DNA from: Bathyarchaeum sp965602795 | GTDB lineage: Archaea; Thermoproteota; Bathyarchaeia; Bathyarchaeales; Bathyarchaeaceae | DNA: 10,757 bases | Direction of reading: 5' to 3' | Assembly: GCA_965602795.1 (NCBI GenBank) | Contig: CBFCZR010000048.1 | Span: forward strand, 1-10,757 | Shown: positions 1 to 5,768 of the stretch, one piece after another | Position numbering within the stretch: position 1 is the stretch's first letter | Layout: every line of letters begins with the position of its first letter | The notes under the pieces: generated by a model | Told to the model about the DNA's origin: nothing | The model's database searches: none | Seen by the model: only the letters and a program-made list of their open reading frames with translations | Made by a program: the position numbers and the translations under genes

Positions 1-851
1 AATTTAGTGAGCGCCAACACACATGCCTTAGTTCCAACCGCCTTGTTGCCAGCAAGAACGATTACGCTCTTTTTCCTGTTCCACGGGTTAGATATTTTTG
101 CTATTAACCCTATGTTGTCAGCGGTGTAGACCTTTTTGGTTTTTTCTGAGACCAGCCCTCCCAAAAGGAAGCCGTGTTCAGAGGGCATCATGTTGAAGCG
201 GATGGGAAAAAATTCGTTTAACTCCTGGGTAATCAGGTTGGTTCCAGGTCCACCCACCAAGATTAGATTATTATTTTCTTCTTTCTCAGCCTTCACGTCA
301 ACATCCAGTTTTATCGGGAAATCCTCAGGTAAATCCACGAATTGACCCAGAAAGAGGGTTAGATATGCGGCGTAGTGCCCGTCTCTGGCTTTGGCTTTAA
401 ATGGACCATGAGGGTCCGGGCTTCCAACAACAATTTTTCCGTCAAAGGCGCAGTCTTTGATGAGGGGGCTTAGGAACTGTTTCATTTTCTCGTCTATGTT
501 GGTAACTGGGAACCTGTCGATCTTTTGGTAACCGAAAGGAAGTTCTACGCCCATAGCCGGAAAAGTGGCTCGGTAGTATTTTGCTGTAGCACCCTTCTTT
601 TCTTCTTCTCTAACAACCTTTATTGCTCCAGCTTTCGCCAGTTTTCTGATGTGATAATAAATCTTCTGCTCATGCACCTCTAGTTTCCTAGCGATTTCCA
701 TGGGGTACATCTCTTTTTCGCTCAGGAGTTGGAGAATCTTCCAGCTGAGTTTGTTCAAGACTGATTTCAGTTTTTCTGGATTTTCAAAAACAGTGATTTC
801 CTTAGCCATGAACTGTCCTTTTTCACCGTTTAGCAACAGATTCTTTTTCAT
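1..851 (-). CDS. Winged-helix (ArsR-type) DNA-binding protein with S-layer-like C-terminal domain, C-terminus cut by window edge
   Basis: The minus strand is open without a stop from 851 to the left edge (283 complete codons). Counting from the inner ATG at 809, residues about 12-80 form a winged-helix DNA-binding domain: a SWKILQLLSEKEMYPMEIA helix-turn, a recognition helix around HEQKIYYHIRKLAKAG, and a wing with a KYYRA strand. Residues about 120-269 are a different domain with GSPDPHGPFKAKARDGHYAAY and NLILVGGPGTN. The latter resembles the GGPxAN-type motif I recall from archaeal S-layer proteins. Two starts are possible: ATG at 851, where a TATA-like box about 26 bases upstream predicts a leaderless mRNA, or ATG at 809, preceded by an AGGA. 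I prefer 851, not strongly. It probably acts as a transcription factor. Its ligand and targets are unknown, and the S-layer similarity is from memory of motifs. Confidence 0.8.
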   Translation of the reverse strand, partial: MKKNLLLNGEKGQFMAKEITVFENPEKLKSVLNKLSWKILQLLSEKEMYPMEIARKLEVHEQKIYYHIRKLAKAGAIKVVREEEKKGATAKYYRATFPAMGVELPFGYQKIDRFPVTNIDEKMKQFLSPLIKDCAFDGKIVVGSPDPHGPFKAKARDGHYAAYLTLFLGQFVDLPEDFPIKLDVDVKAEKEENNNLILVGGPGTNLITQELNEFFPIRFNMMPSEHGFLLGGLVSEKTKKVYTADNIGLIAKISNPWNRKKSVIVLAGNKAVGTKACVLALTK

Positions 852-1159
852 ACTTGAGGTTATGGCAGGTTATTTTATAAATATTTTTTTAATGGCTGAT
901 ACGGTAATGCCGCATGTTCTTGGATTTTGTGTTCGCACACATTTTGTGCGGCTAAAATAGCGGTATTCTTTCTCTTAAACAGGCTTCAGCAAACTTTACT
1001 ACTGAAACAGTGAATCTTAAAAAATCAAATTTGGTTTTGTTTGTATATTTAATAGATAATATATGTATTCTAAATTCACACATGTGTAATACAGAAAACT
1101 CCAAATTTCTCCATTAGTGGTTAATTTTATTAGCTTCATAGAACTTAAAGACAAACGGT
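852..1159. other. Divergent intergenic region between the winged-helix and FUN14-like genes
   Basis: This AT-rich stretch has no convincing gene. It holds the leftward TATA box near 871-882, a perfect 6-bp inverted repeat with a 5-base loop at 934-950 (CGCACA and TGTGCG), and a 10-bp palindrome ACACATGTGT at 1078-1087. A weak rightward TATA-like AATTTTATTA at 1123-1132 lies about the right distance for a start just before the ATG at 1160. The inverted repeats could be regulator sites, but nothing ties them to one. Confidence 0.5.
871..882 (-). promoter_or_regulatory. TATA box for the winged-helix gene
   Basis: Read on the minus strand this is ATTTATAAAATA, a good archaeal TATA element. Its centre is about 26 bases from position 851, so transcription would begin at or next to the ATG at 851. 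That fits a leaderless transcript. The call is by pattern and spacing only. Confidence 0.5.
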
Positions 1160-1480
1160 ATGCTAAACTTGATAATCAGCGAGTCGTTAACTTCCATCGT
1201 TTTTCAGATTTGCATAGGCGGAATCGGCGGATTTTTCATAGGTTACGCCATACGGAAATTCATTAAAATTGCCTTGATTATCGGAGTGATTGTTTTTTCT
1301 CTGATATTTTTGGCTTACACAGATGTGATCAACGTAGATTACAGTGGGCTATCCGAAATGGCATCAAGTTTTGTTAATGCCGTTAATCCGGCACTAAACG
1401 TGTTCACTCCTCTCCTAGCACACACTCCCTTTATAATCAGTCTTATAGTCGGCATATTCTTGGGATTCACAAGGGGCTAG
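1160..1480 (+). CDS. FUN14-like small membrane protein
   Basis: This 106-residue protein has the layout of the archaeal FUN14 family (PF04930). A glycine-rich GGIGGFFIGYAIRKF segment lies at residues 20-34, a strongly hydrophobic helix at about 36-53, a short loop with an amphipathic stretch, and a C-terminal membrane segment at about 86-103 ending GIFLGFTRG. It should be an integral membrane protein with about three short membrane segments. In eukaryotes the family includes the mitophagy receptor FUNDC1; no function is established in archaea that I know of. There is no Shine-Dalgarno-like sequence before the ATG, and a TATA-like element about 30 bases upstream suggests a near-leaderless mRNA. 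It converges on the PH-domain gene, with 56 bases between the stops. Confidence 0.75.
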   Translation: MLNLIISESLTSIVFQICIGGIGGFFIGYAIRKFIKIALIIGVIVFSLIFLAYTDVINVDYSGLSEMASSFVNAVNPALNVFTPLLAHTPFIISLIVGIFLGFTRG

Positions 1481-1536
1481 TGTCTAGCCGCTATTTTGAT
1501 GCACCTACCCTAGAGAAGGTGGTTTGTAAGTCTCCA

Positions 1537-1875
1537 CTACATCAGTTGGTCTTTTCTGAGGTATTTCTGCATTTCTTGCCATATGGCTTTTATGTCCGCC
1601 ACTTTCCCCACTATGGGGTCCATTTTTTTGCTTAAAGTTTCAATGTACAAAATGCCTCTCTTTCGCAATATCCCTGTTTCACCGTATTGCATTGTTCGAA
1701 TGTCCTCGATTCTCTCCGCGATAATTCTGTCTTTTTTGAACAAAACTCCCCGTCGTCTATACAGTAGTATCCGCTGATCAGTTATGTAAAAGAAAAAGTG
1801 GTCATTAAGACTTTCAATCCTGTTGCTCTGGAACACTATTGTTTCTCCGGGGTAAAGGAAGTCTGTAAGAACCAA
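1537..1875 (-). CDS. Small bacterial-type PH-domain protein
   Basis: This 112-residue protein matches the pattern of a single bacterial-type pleckstrin-homology domain. It has LYPGETIVFQS near the N-terminus, then the typical YITDQRILLYRRRGVLFKK (residues 30-48), IIAERIEDIRTMQYGE (51-66), RKRGILYIET (71-80) and a closing helix. No membrane segment is seen, so it is probably cytoplasmic or peripheral. Partner and role are unknown. The only in-frame start upstream of the domain is TTG at 1875, because a TGA lies 12 codons further up. An AGGAAGGCGAG stretch before the TTG may serve as a ribosome site. An ATG at 1912 in another frame encodes an acidic stretch (MSSENQEEEGEQ) that would run into this domain after a one-base shift, so the true N-terminus is uncertain. 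Confidence 0.7.
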   Translation of the reverse strand: MVLTDFLYPGETIVFQSNRIESLNDHFFFYITDQRILLYRRRGVLFKKDRIIAERIEDIRTMQYGETGILRKRGILYIETLSKKMDPIVGKVADIKAIWQEMQKYLRKDQLM

Positions 1876-1964
1876 ACTGCTCGCCTTCCTCTTCTTGATT
1901 TTCTGAACTCATATTTTTTGCGGTAAAAAATGTGAAAGTTGCTGTCTTATGAGGTGAGATAAAC

Positions 1965-1972
1965 CATTATAA
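1965..1972 (-). promoter_or_regulatory. Possible TATA box for the PH-domain gene
   Basis: On the minus strand this reads TTATAATG within GGTTATAATGGTTT. The predicted start near 1942 would give a leader of about 65 bases to the TTG at 1875, or 30 bases to the out-of-frame ATG at 1912. The region is AT-rich and the match is imperfect. Confidence 0.3.
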
Positions 1973-2064
1973 CCAAATTTTTATCGGTTAATCTTCAATT
2001 CGCTAATAATTCCCGAGAACCATTAACATTTCTTTTTTAAGTCTAAAACACGTTTTCTAAAAAT

Positions 2065-2072
2065 GTTTATAC
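2065..2072 (+). promoter_or_regulatory. TATA box for glmS
   Basis: GTTTATAC sits about 26 bases before a predicted transcription start near 2094, giving a 5' leader of about 60 bases. That leader contains a GAGG ribosome site at 2142-2145, eight bases before the glmS ATG. The remaining intergenic sequence from 1876 to 2064 is AT-rich, and I see no other structure in it beyond the opposite-strand promoter. Confidence 0.45.
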
Positions 2073-2153
2073 ATGCTTTTCTCCAAGTAGAACTTGCGCA
2101 ACCGAGTTACGGTCTACGCTAATGTATAATCTAAGAGACATGAGGAATGAATT

Positions 2154-3977
2154 ATGTGTGGAATATTTGGGTGTATCTTACGGACAGGTGAGGCTGCACC
2201 TGCAATTCACGAAGGCTTAAAGAAGCTTGAGTATCGAGGCTACGATTCCGTCGGAATCGCAACAATTCAGGAGAACCAACTTTTTATAAAAAAGGATTAC
2301 GGAAAAATTGATGACGTTCACGCCACACATAATCTTGATGCTCTTCCAGGCAGACTAGGGGTAGGCCACACACGATGGGCAACACACGGAGCACCATACC
2401 AAGTTAACGCCCACCCACACACAGACTGTGACAACCAAATTGCTGTTGTTCACAACGGGATTATCGAAAATTTTGGGGAACTCAAAACTGAACTTATAGA
2501 GTCTGGGCATACTTTTAAGTCAAAAACTGACACAGAGGTCATTCCGCACCTTATTGAACAAAAAATGAAGGAAGGTTTGTCTCTTGTTGACGCTGTTCGC
2601 GAGACTGTGAAACGGTTAGATGGCTCTTACGCTCTATGTGTTATTTCTGTTAAGGAACCTGACAAGATTATTTGTGCCCGACGGGAGAGTCCACTCGTTC
2701 TTGGAGTAGCCGAAGATGGTATATACGTTGCGTCTGATATTCCCGCTTTTCTTTCACATACAAACAAGTCTGTTGTCGTCCATGACGGAGAGCTTGTAGT
2801 TTTAACTGATAAGGGGTACGAAATCCGAAATATAGCTGATTGGGAAGTGGTCACAAGAGAGCCCGAGATTATAGATTGGGTTCCAGAGATGGCTGAGAAA
2901 CAGGGTTACCCACATTTCATGCTGAAAGAGATTCATGAGCAGCCTTTATGCTTACGAAACACTCTCAGATTACAGGACAAATACTTGGAATTGATGACTG
3001 CTTTCTTGGATCGGGCAGGAGAAGTTTTCTTGGTGGCCTGCGGAACCTCTTACCATGCCTGCTTGGCAGCGTCCTACCTGTTCTCTAAGCTGTCTTTCTT
3101 GGCAACTTATCCGGTTATGGCTTCAGAGTTCGTTGAACAACATGGTAAATCAGTGAACATCGACAGCACCCTCCTCGTGGTCAGCCAGTCAGGAGAAACC
3201 GCTGACACATTAGAAGCTGTTGAATGTGCTAGGCTACGCGCCGCTACGGTGCTGGGACTAACCAACATTGTGGGTTCCACTTTAACTCGGATTGCTCGGG
3301 TCTATATCGTTCAGCAGTCGGGTCCAGAGATTGGAGTCGCAGCTACTAAAACTTTCACCTCTCAGCTCTCTGTGCTCTCTCAGCTCGCTGTAAGGCTTGC
3401 CAAGAAGAGGGGAAAGATTTCTCATGTGGAGATTGAGGACATTGAGGAGAAGCTTGAGCAGATACCCGACATCGTTGAGCGCACTATACAGGACAAAGAG
3501 GAAAAGATGAAACAGTTAGCGAAGAAGTATAGCGGCAAGCGTTGCTTCTTCTTTTTGGGACGGGGAATAAACTCGGCTGTTGCCATGGAGGGTAAGCTAA
3601 AACTGATGGAGATTTCATATATCCCTTCGTTAGCTTATCCTGCAGGAGAAAGCAAGCACGGTCCCATCAGTTTAATCGAGGACGGATTTCCTGTGGTTTT
3701 CATTTGCCCCAAGGATTCCACACACAAAAGCATAATCGGAAACATTATGGAGATGAAAGCTCGCGGCGCCTCTATAATTGTAATAGTTGAGAAGGGTGAT
3801 GAGGAGATAAAAAAGTTGGCTGACGATTACATAGAGATAGAAACAGATTTACCTGAAATCTTAACTCCGATACCGTTTGTTGTTCCTTTGCAACTCTTCG
3901 CCTACTACATGGCGCTTGAACAAGGATGCGATCCAGATAAGCCGCGGAACTTGGCTAAATCCGTGACAGTAAAGTAG
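2154..3977 (+). CDS. glmS: Glutamine--fructose-6-phosphate aminotransferase (isomerizing)
   Basis: GlmS converts fructose 6-phosphate and glutamine to glucosamine 6-phosphate and glutamate, the first committed step to UDP-GlcNAc. In archaea this feeds N-glycan and surface glycan synthesis. At 607 residues it is full length. The N-terminal glutaminase starts MCGIFG, so Cys2 is the nucleophile once Met1 is removed, followed by YRGYDSVGIA (28-37), GHTRWATHG (71-79) and HNGIIEN (100-106). Two SIS sugar-isomerase domains follow: VACGTSYHAC (294-303), SQSGETADT (344-352) and ATKTFTSQ (397-404) in the first, and FFLGRGIN (466-473) with PAGESKHGPI (496-505) in the second. The C-terminal tail PRNLAKSVTVK carries the lysine that contacts the sugar in characterised GlmS. 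A GAGG site stands eight bases before the ATG. No glmS ribozyme is seen, as expected outside Gram-positive bacteria. Confidence 0.97.
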   Translation: MCGIFGCILRTGEAAPAIHEGLKKLEYRGYDSVGIATIQENQLFIKKDYGKIDDVHATHNLDALPGRLGVGHTRWATHGAPYQVNAHPHTDCDNQIAVVHNGIIENFGELKTELIESGHTFKSKTDTEVIPHLIEQKMKEGLSLVDAVRETVKRLDGSYALCVISVKEPDKIICARRESPLVLGVAEDGIYVASDIPAFLSHTNKSVVVHDGELVVLTDKGYEIRNIADWEVVTREPEIIDWVPEMAEKQGYPHFMLKEIHEQPLCLRNTLRLQDKYLELMTAFLDRAGEVFLVACGTSYHACLAASYLFSKLSFLATYPVMASEFVEQHGKSVNIDSTLLVVSQSGETADTLEAVECARLRAATVLGLTNIVGSTLTRIARVYIVQQSGPEIGVAATKTFTSQLSVLSQLAVRLAKKRGKISHVEIEDIEEKLEQIPDIVERTIQDKEEKMKQLAKKYSGKRCFFFLGRGINSAVAMEGKLKLMEISYIPSLAYPAGESKHGPISLIEDGFPVVFICPKDSTHKSIIGNIMEMKARGASIIVIVEKGDEEIKKLADDYIEIETDLPEILTPIPFVVPLQLFAYYMALEQGCDPDKPRNLAKSVTVK

Positions 3978-4087
3978 ACAACAGTCCAAAAGAACAATGT
4001 CTTTAGCAGAATCACAGGTCAAAAGATTCTAAAGTAACCAATTGATTCTAGCTTCTAGGAACTCACCACTGGGAAGAGGTATCAAAG

Positions 4088-4975
4088 ATGACAGCTGACC
4101 ACCAGGCTTTGACAAATCTAAAGGTTCATCCAAAAAAGATAGTGTCCCTCTCTCCCAGCAGCACAGAGATTTTGTTTGCTGTTGGCGCTGGACCAAAGGT
4201 TGTGGGAGTAACAGACTACTGCAACTATCCCCACGAAATCAAGGCGCGGATTGAAACAAACGAACTCACAAGGGTAGGCGGTTACTGGAACCCCTCAATA
4301 GAGACCATCGTGAAATTGAAGCCTGATCTTGTTTTGATTTCCACAGCTAAATGTACAGTGAAGACAAACGAGTGCAAGGGGAATTGTAAACGCAGATGCG
4401 AAATAACAATGCAAGTCGCCGCTCAACTCAGAAGTTTAGGTCTAAATGTTTTGACTTTGGGTCCCCATAGCATGAGCGATGTTCTCGACAATATTCTGTT
4501 AGTGGGGAAGACAACCGGAAACGCTGCCGAAGCCAGTAACCTTGTGGAAAAACTGAGACAGAGAATAGACAGTGTAATTAAAAAGTCGAAGGCGGCACCT
4601 AGTAGACCAAAAGTATACTTTGAGGTCTGGAACGACCCTTACATGAGCGTAAGTTCAGGAACATGGATTGGAGACGTAATCAGCTTGGTTGGTGGAACAA
4701 ACATCTTCGGCGAAGCAGTTTCAGAGTGGCCTATAATCGATTCAGAAGACATTATTAAGCGGAACCCTGACATAATCGTGTTTCCCGTTATTCCAGGTGT
4801 TCCAAGGTTTTGGGGAAGCTTCGAGGATGTGAAGAAACGCCCGGGATGGAATAGCACAAATGCTGTTAGAAACGGTAACCTCTATGAGGTTCCAAGAGAC
4901 TTTATTTCCCGACCTGGACCGAGGCTCGTGGAGGCGCTGGAGATGCTGGAGAAGATGGTTCATCCAAGTTCTTAA
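4088..4975 (+). CDS. BtuF-like corrinoid-binding protein lacking a signal peptide, with a four-Cys insertion
   Basis: This 295-residue protein is a class III (BtuF/FhuD-type) substrate-binding fold: IVSLSPSSTEILFAVGAG (18-35), VGVTDYCNYP (39-48), GGYWNPSIETI (64-74), LKPDLVLIS (77-85), then the C-lobe with VYFEVWNDP (176-184), DVISLVGGTNIF (196-207) and SRPGPRLVEALEML (274-287). The DYCNYP/PSxTEI pattern is typical of proteins annotated as cobalamin-binding. The N-terminus (MTADHQALTNLKVHP) has no signal peptide or anchor. The ATG has a GAGGT site seven bases upstream, and no upstream in-frame start adds a leader, so the protein should stay in the cytoplasm. Compared with the neighbouring anchored paralogue it has an extra segment of about 19 residues with C89, C96, C100 and C104 (CX6CX3CX3C), possibly a metal or Fe-S site. 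It lies 45 bases before the DUF71 gene and is probably co-transcribed with it. Confidence 0.85.
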   Translation: MTADHQALTNLKVHPKKIVSLSPSSTEILFAVGAGPKVVGVTDYCNYPHEIKARIETNELTRVGGYWNPSIETIVKLKPDLVLISTAKCTVKTNECKGNCKRRCEITMQVAAQLRSLGLNVLTLGPHSMSDVLDNILLVGKTTGNAAEASNLVEKLRQRIDSVIKKSKAAPSRPKVYFEVWNDPYMSVSSGTWIGDVISLVGGTNIFGEAVSEWPIIDSEDIIKRNPDIIVFPVIPGVPRFWGSFEDVKKRPGWNSTNAVRNGNLYEVPRDFISRPGPRLVEALEMLEKMVHPSS

Positions 4976-5020
4976 ATAACTGTGGTGTTGATTGTAGGGA
5001 CTGTGTAGGATGCTTTGTTG

Positions 5021-5653
5021 ATGAAGGCTGTTGCTCTTTTTTCTGGTGGCAAAGATTCCCTCTATGCCTTACATCTTGTCGAAAAACAAGGTGTCAAGGT
5101 CGATAATCTGTTAACTTTGATTCCGAGTTTCCCCAGACCTTCTCCTCATGCCGAAAACTTGGAGGCGCTGAAGATATTAGCAAAATCCATAGGAAAACAG
5201 TTAACAATCGTTGATTTTAAGAGGGATGGAGCATTCGTTGAGGCTCTCAAAAGCCTTGAGATTGATGCTTTGGTTGCGGGCGACATTTTTGTTGAGGCGC
5301 ATGTGGAGGGTCTCAAAGATGTCTGCAGTAAGGTTGGTTTGGAGTTGCTTGAGCCCCTCTACAAAAGAGACACATCAGAGCTTTTCGATGAAATCTTCAA
5401 TTTAGGATTCAAGGCGTTGATTACAGGTGTAAACATTGAATATTTGGGTGAAGAGTGGCTGGGCTTCATCATCAGTAAAGAGACGAGCACCAGCTTTCTG
5501 TCGAAGATTGGAAGTGCTGACCCTCTGGGTGAAAACGGGGAGTTTCATACGCTGGTTCTTGAGTGCCCCCTCTATGCAAAATCATTCAAGGTGGAGTCTA
5601 TGGAGAAGAAGGCTGCGAAAGGCATGGCTTATCTTAACGTGTCGATTGTGTAG
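5021..5653 (+). CDS. DUF71/COG2102 PP-loop ATPase, probable B12-salvage type (alternative: diphthine-ammonia ligase Dph6)
   Basis: This is a 210-residue PP-loop ATPase with the nucleotide motif SGGKDS at residues 8-13, a conserved ALVAGDI segment (83-89), EPLYKRDTSEL (111-121) and the family signature GENGEFHTLV (170-179). The DUF71 family includes archaeal and eukaryotic Dph6, which amidates diphthine on elongation factor 2. A 2012 comparative-genomics study (de Crécy-Lagard and co-workers) predicted a second subgroup acting in B12 salvage. As I recall, the B12 group carries ENGEFHT where Dph6 carries EGGE-x-ET; this protein has the former. Its position between two BtuF-like genes supports the same reading. 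The reaction catalysed is unknown. I chose ATG 5021 because M-K-A-V-A-L-F-S-G-G is the usual length before the P-loop; TTG codons at 5015 and 5018 are less likely. Confidence 0.85.
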   Translation: MKAVALFSGGKDSLYALHLVEKQGVKVDNLLTLIPSFPRPSPHAENLEALKILAKSIGKQLTIVDFKRDGAFVEALKSLEIDALVAGDIFVEAHVEGLKDVCSKVGLELLEPLYKRDTSELFDEIFNLGFKALITGVNIEYLGEEWLGFIISKETSTSFLSKIGSADPLGENGEFHTLVLECPLYAKSFKVESMEKKAAKGMAYLNVSIV

Positions 5654-5654
5654 C

Positions 5655-5672
5655 GTTTTTGTTTGGTTTTAG
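5655..5672 (+). terminator. T-rich probable transcription terminator after the DUF71 gene
   Basis: Immediately after the stop there are several T runs (GTTTTTG, GTTTGG, TTTTAG) without a strong hairpin. Archaeal RNA polymerase terminates at such tracts, and a fresh promoter follows at 5720, so a transcript boundary here is sensible. Confidence 0.35.
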
Positions 5673-5719
5673 TTATTGAATTACTTCTAGGTTTGGTTAT
5701 TGTGAGTTTTGTCGGAATG

Positions 5720-5727
5720 TTTATATA
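5720..5727 (+). promoter_or_regulatory. TATA box of the anchored btuF gene
   Basis: TTTATATA is a near-consensus archaeal TATA box. It predicts transcription starting around 5749-5751, which leaves a leader of about 20 bases before the ATG at 5769. A GGGTG at 5756-5760 is a possible ribosome site eight bases before that ATG. Confidence 0.65.
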
Positions 5728-5731
5728 GCCG

Positions 5732-5754
5732 TTAGGATGGATTATCCATCCTAA
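5732..5754. promoter_or_regulatory. Perfect 23-bp palindrome, probable repressor operator
   Basis: The left arm TTAGGATGGAT and right arm ATCCATCCTAA are exact reverse complements around a single central T. The site begins four bases after the TATA box and reaches the predicted transcription start, so a bound dimer would block polymerase or TFB. Only a small part would be transcribed, which makes a DNA site likelier than an RNA hairpin. I find no second copy in the window. The controlling protein is not identifiable here; a corrinoid- or metal-sensing repressor would fit the genes. Confidence 0.65.
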
Positions 5755-5768
5755 AGGGTGTTGAACAG

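Noticed and set aside
700..960. Rightward ORF of 86 codons over the start of the winged-helix gene
   Set aside because: It is antisense to a well supported winged-helix coding region and crosses its promoter; the translation shows no family features.
1502..1521. CACCT/AGGTG hairpin between the two convergent genes as a bidirectional terminator
   Set aside because: The stem is only five pairs with a ten-base loop and no T tract on either side; too weak to call.
2154..3977. glmS being part of a surface-glycan operon here
   Set aside because: Only glmS itself is present; the neighbours on both sides belong to other functions, so no operon is claimed.
5015..5020. TTG at 5015 as start of the DUF71 gene
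   Set aside because: ATG at 5021 gives the normal spacing to the SGGKDS loop and has a GGATG about eight bases upstream; the two extra codons add nothing conserved.
5654..5768. Cobalamin riboswitch before btuF
   Set aside because: The predicted leader is only about 20 bases and the intergenic DNA is T-rich without the multi-stem layout or B12-box-like sequence; the palindrome lies mostly upstream of the predicted transcription start.
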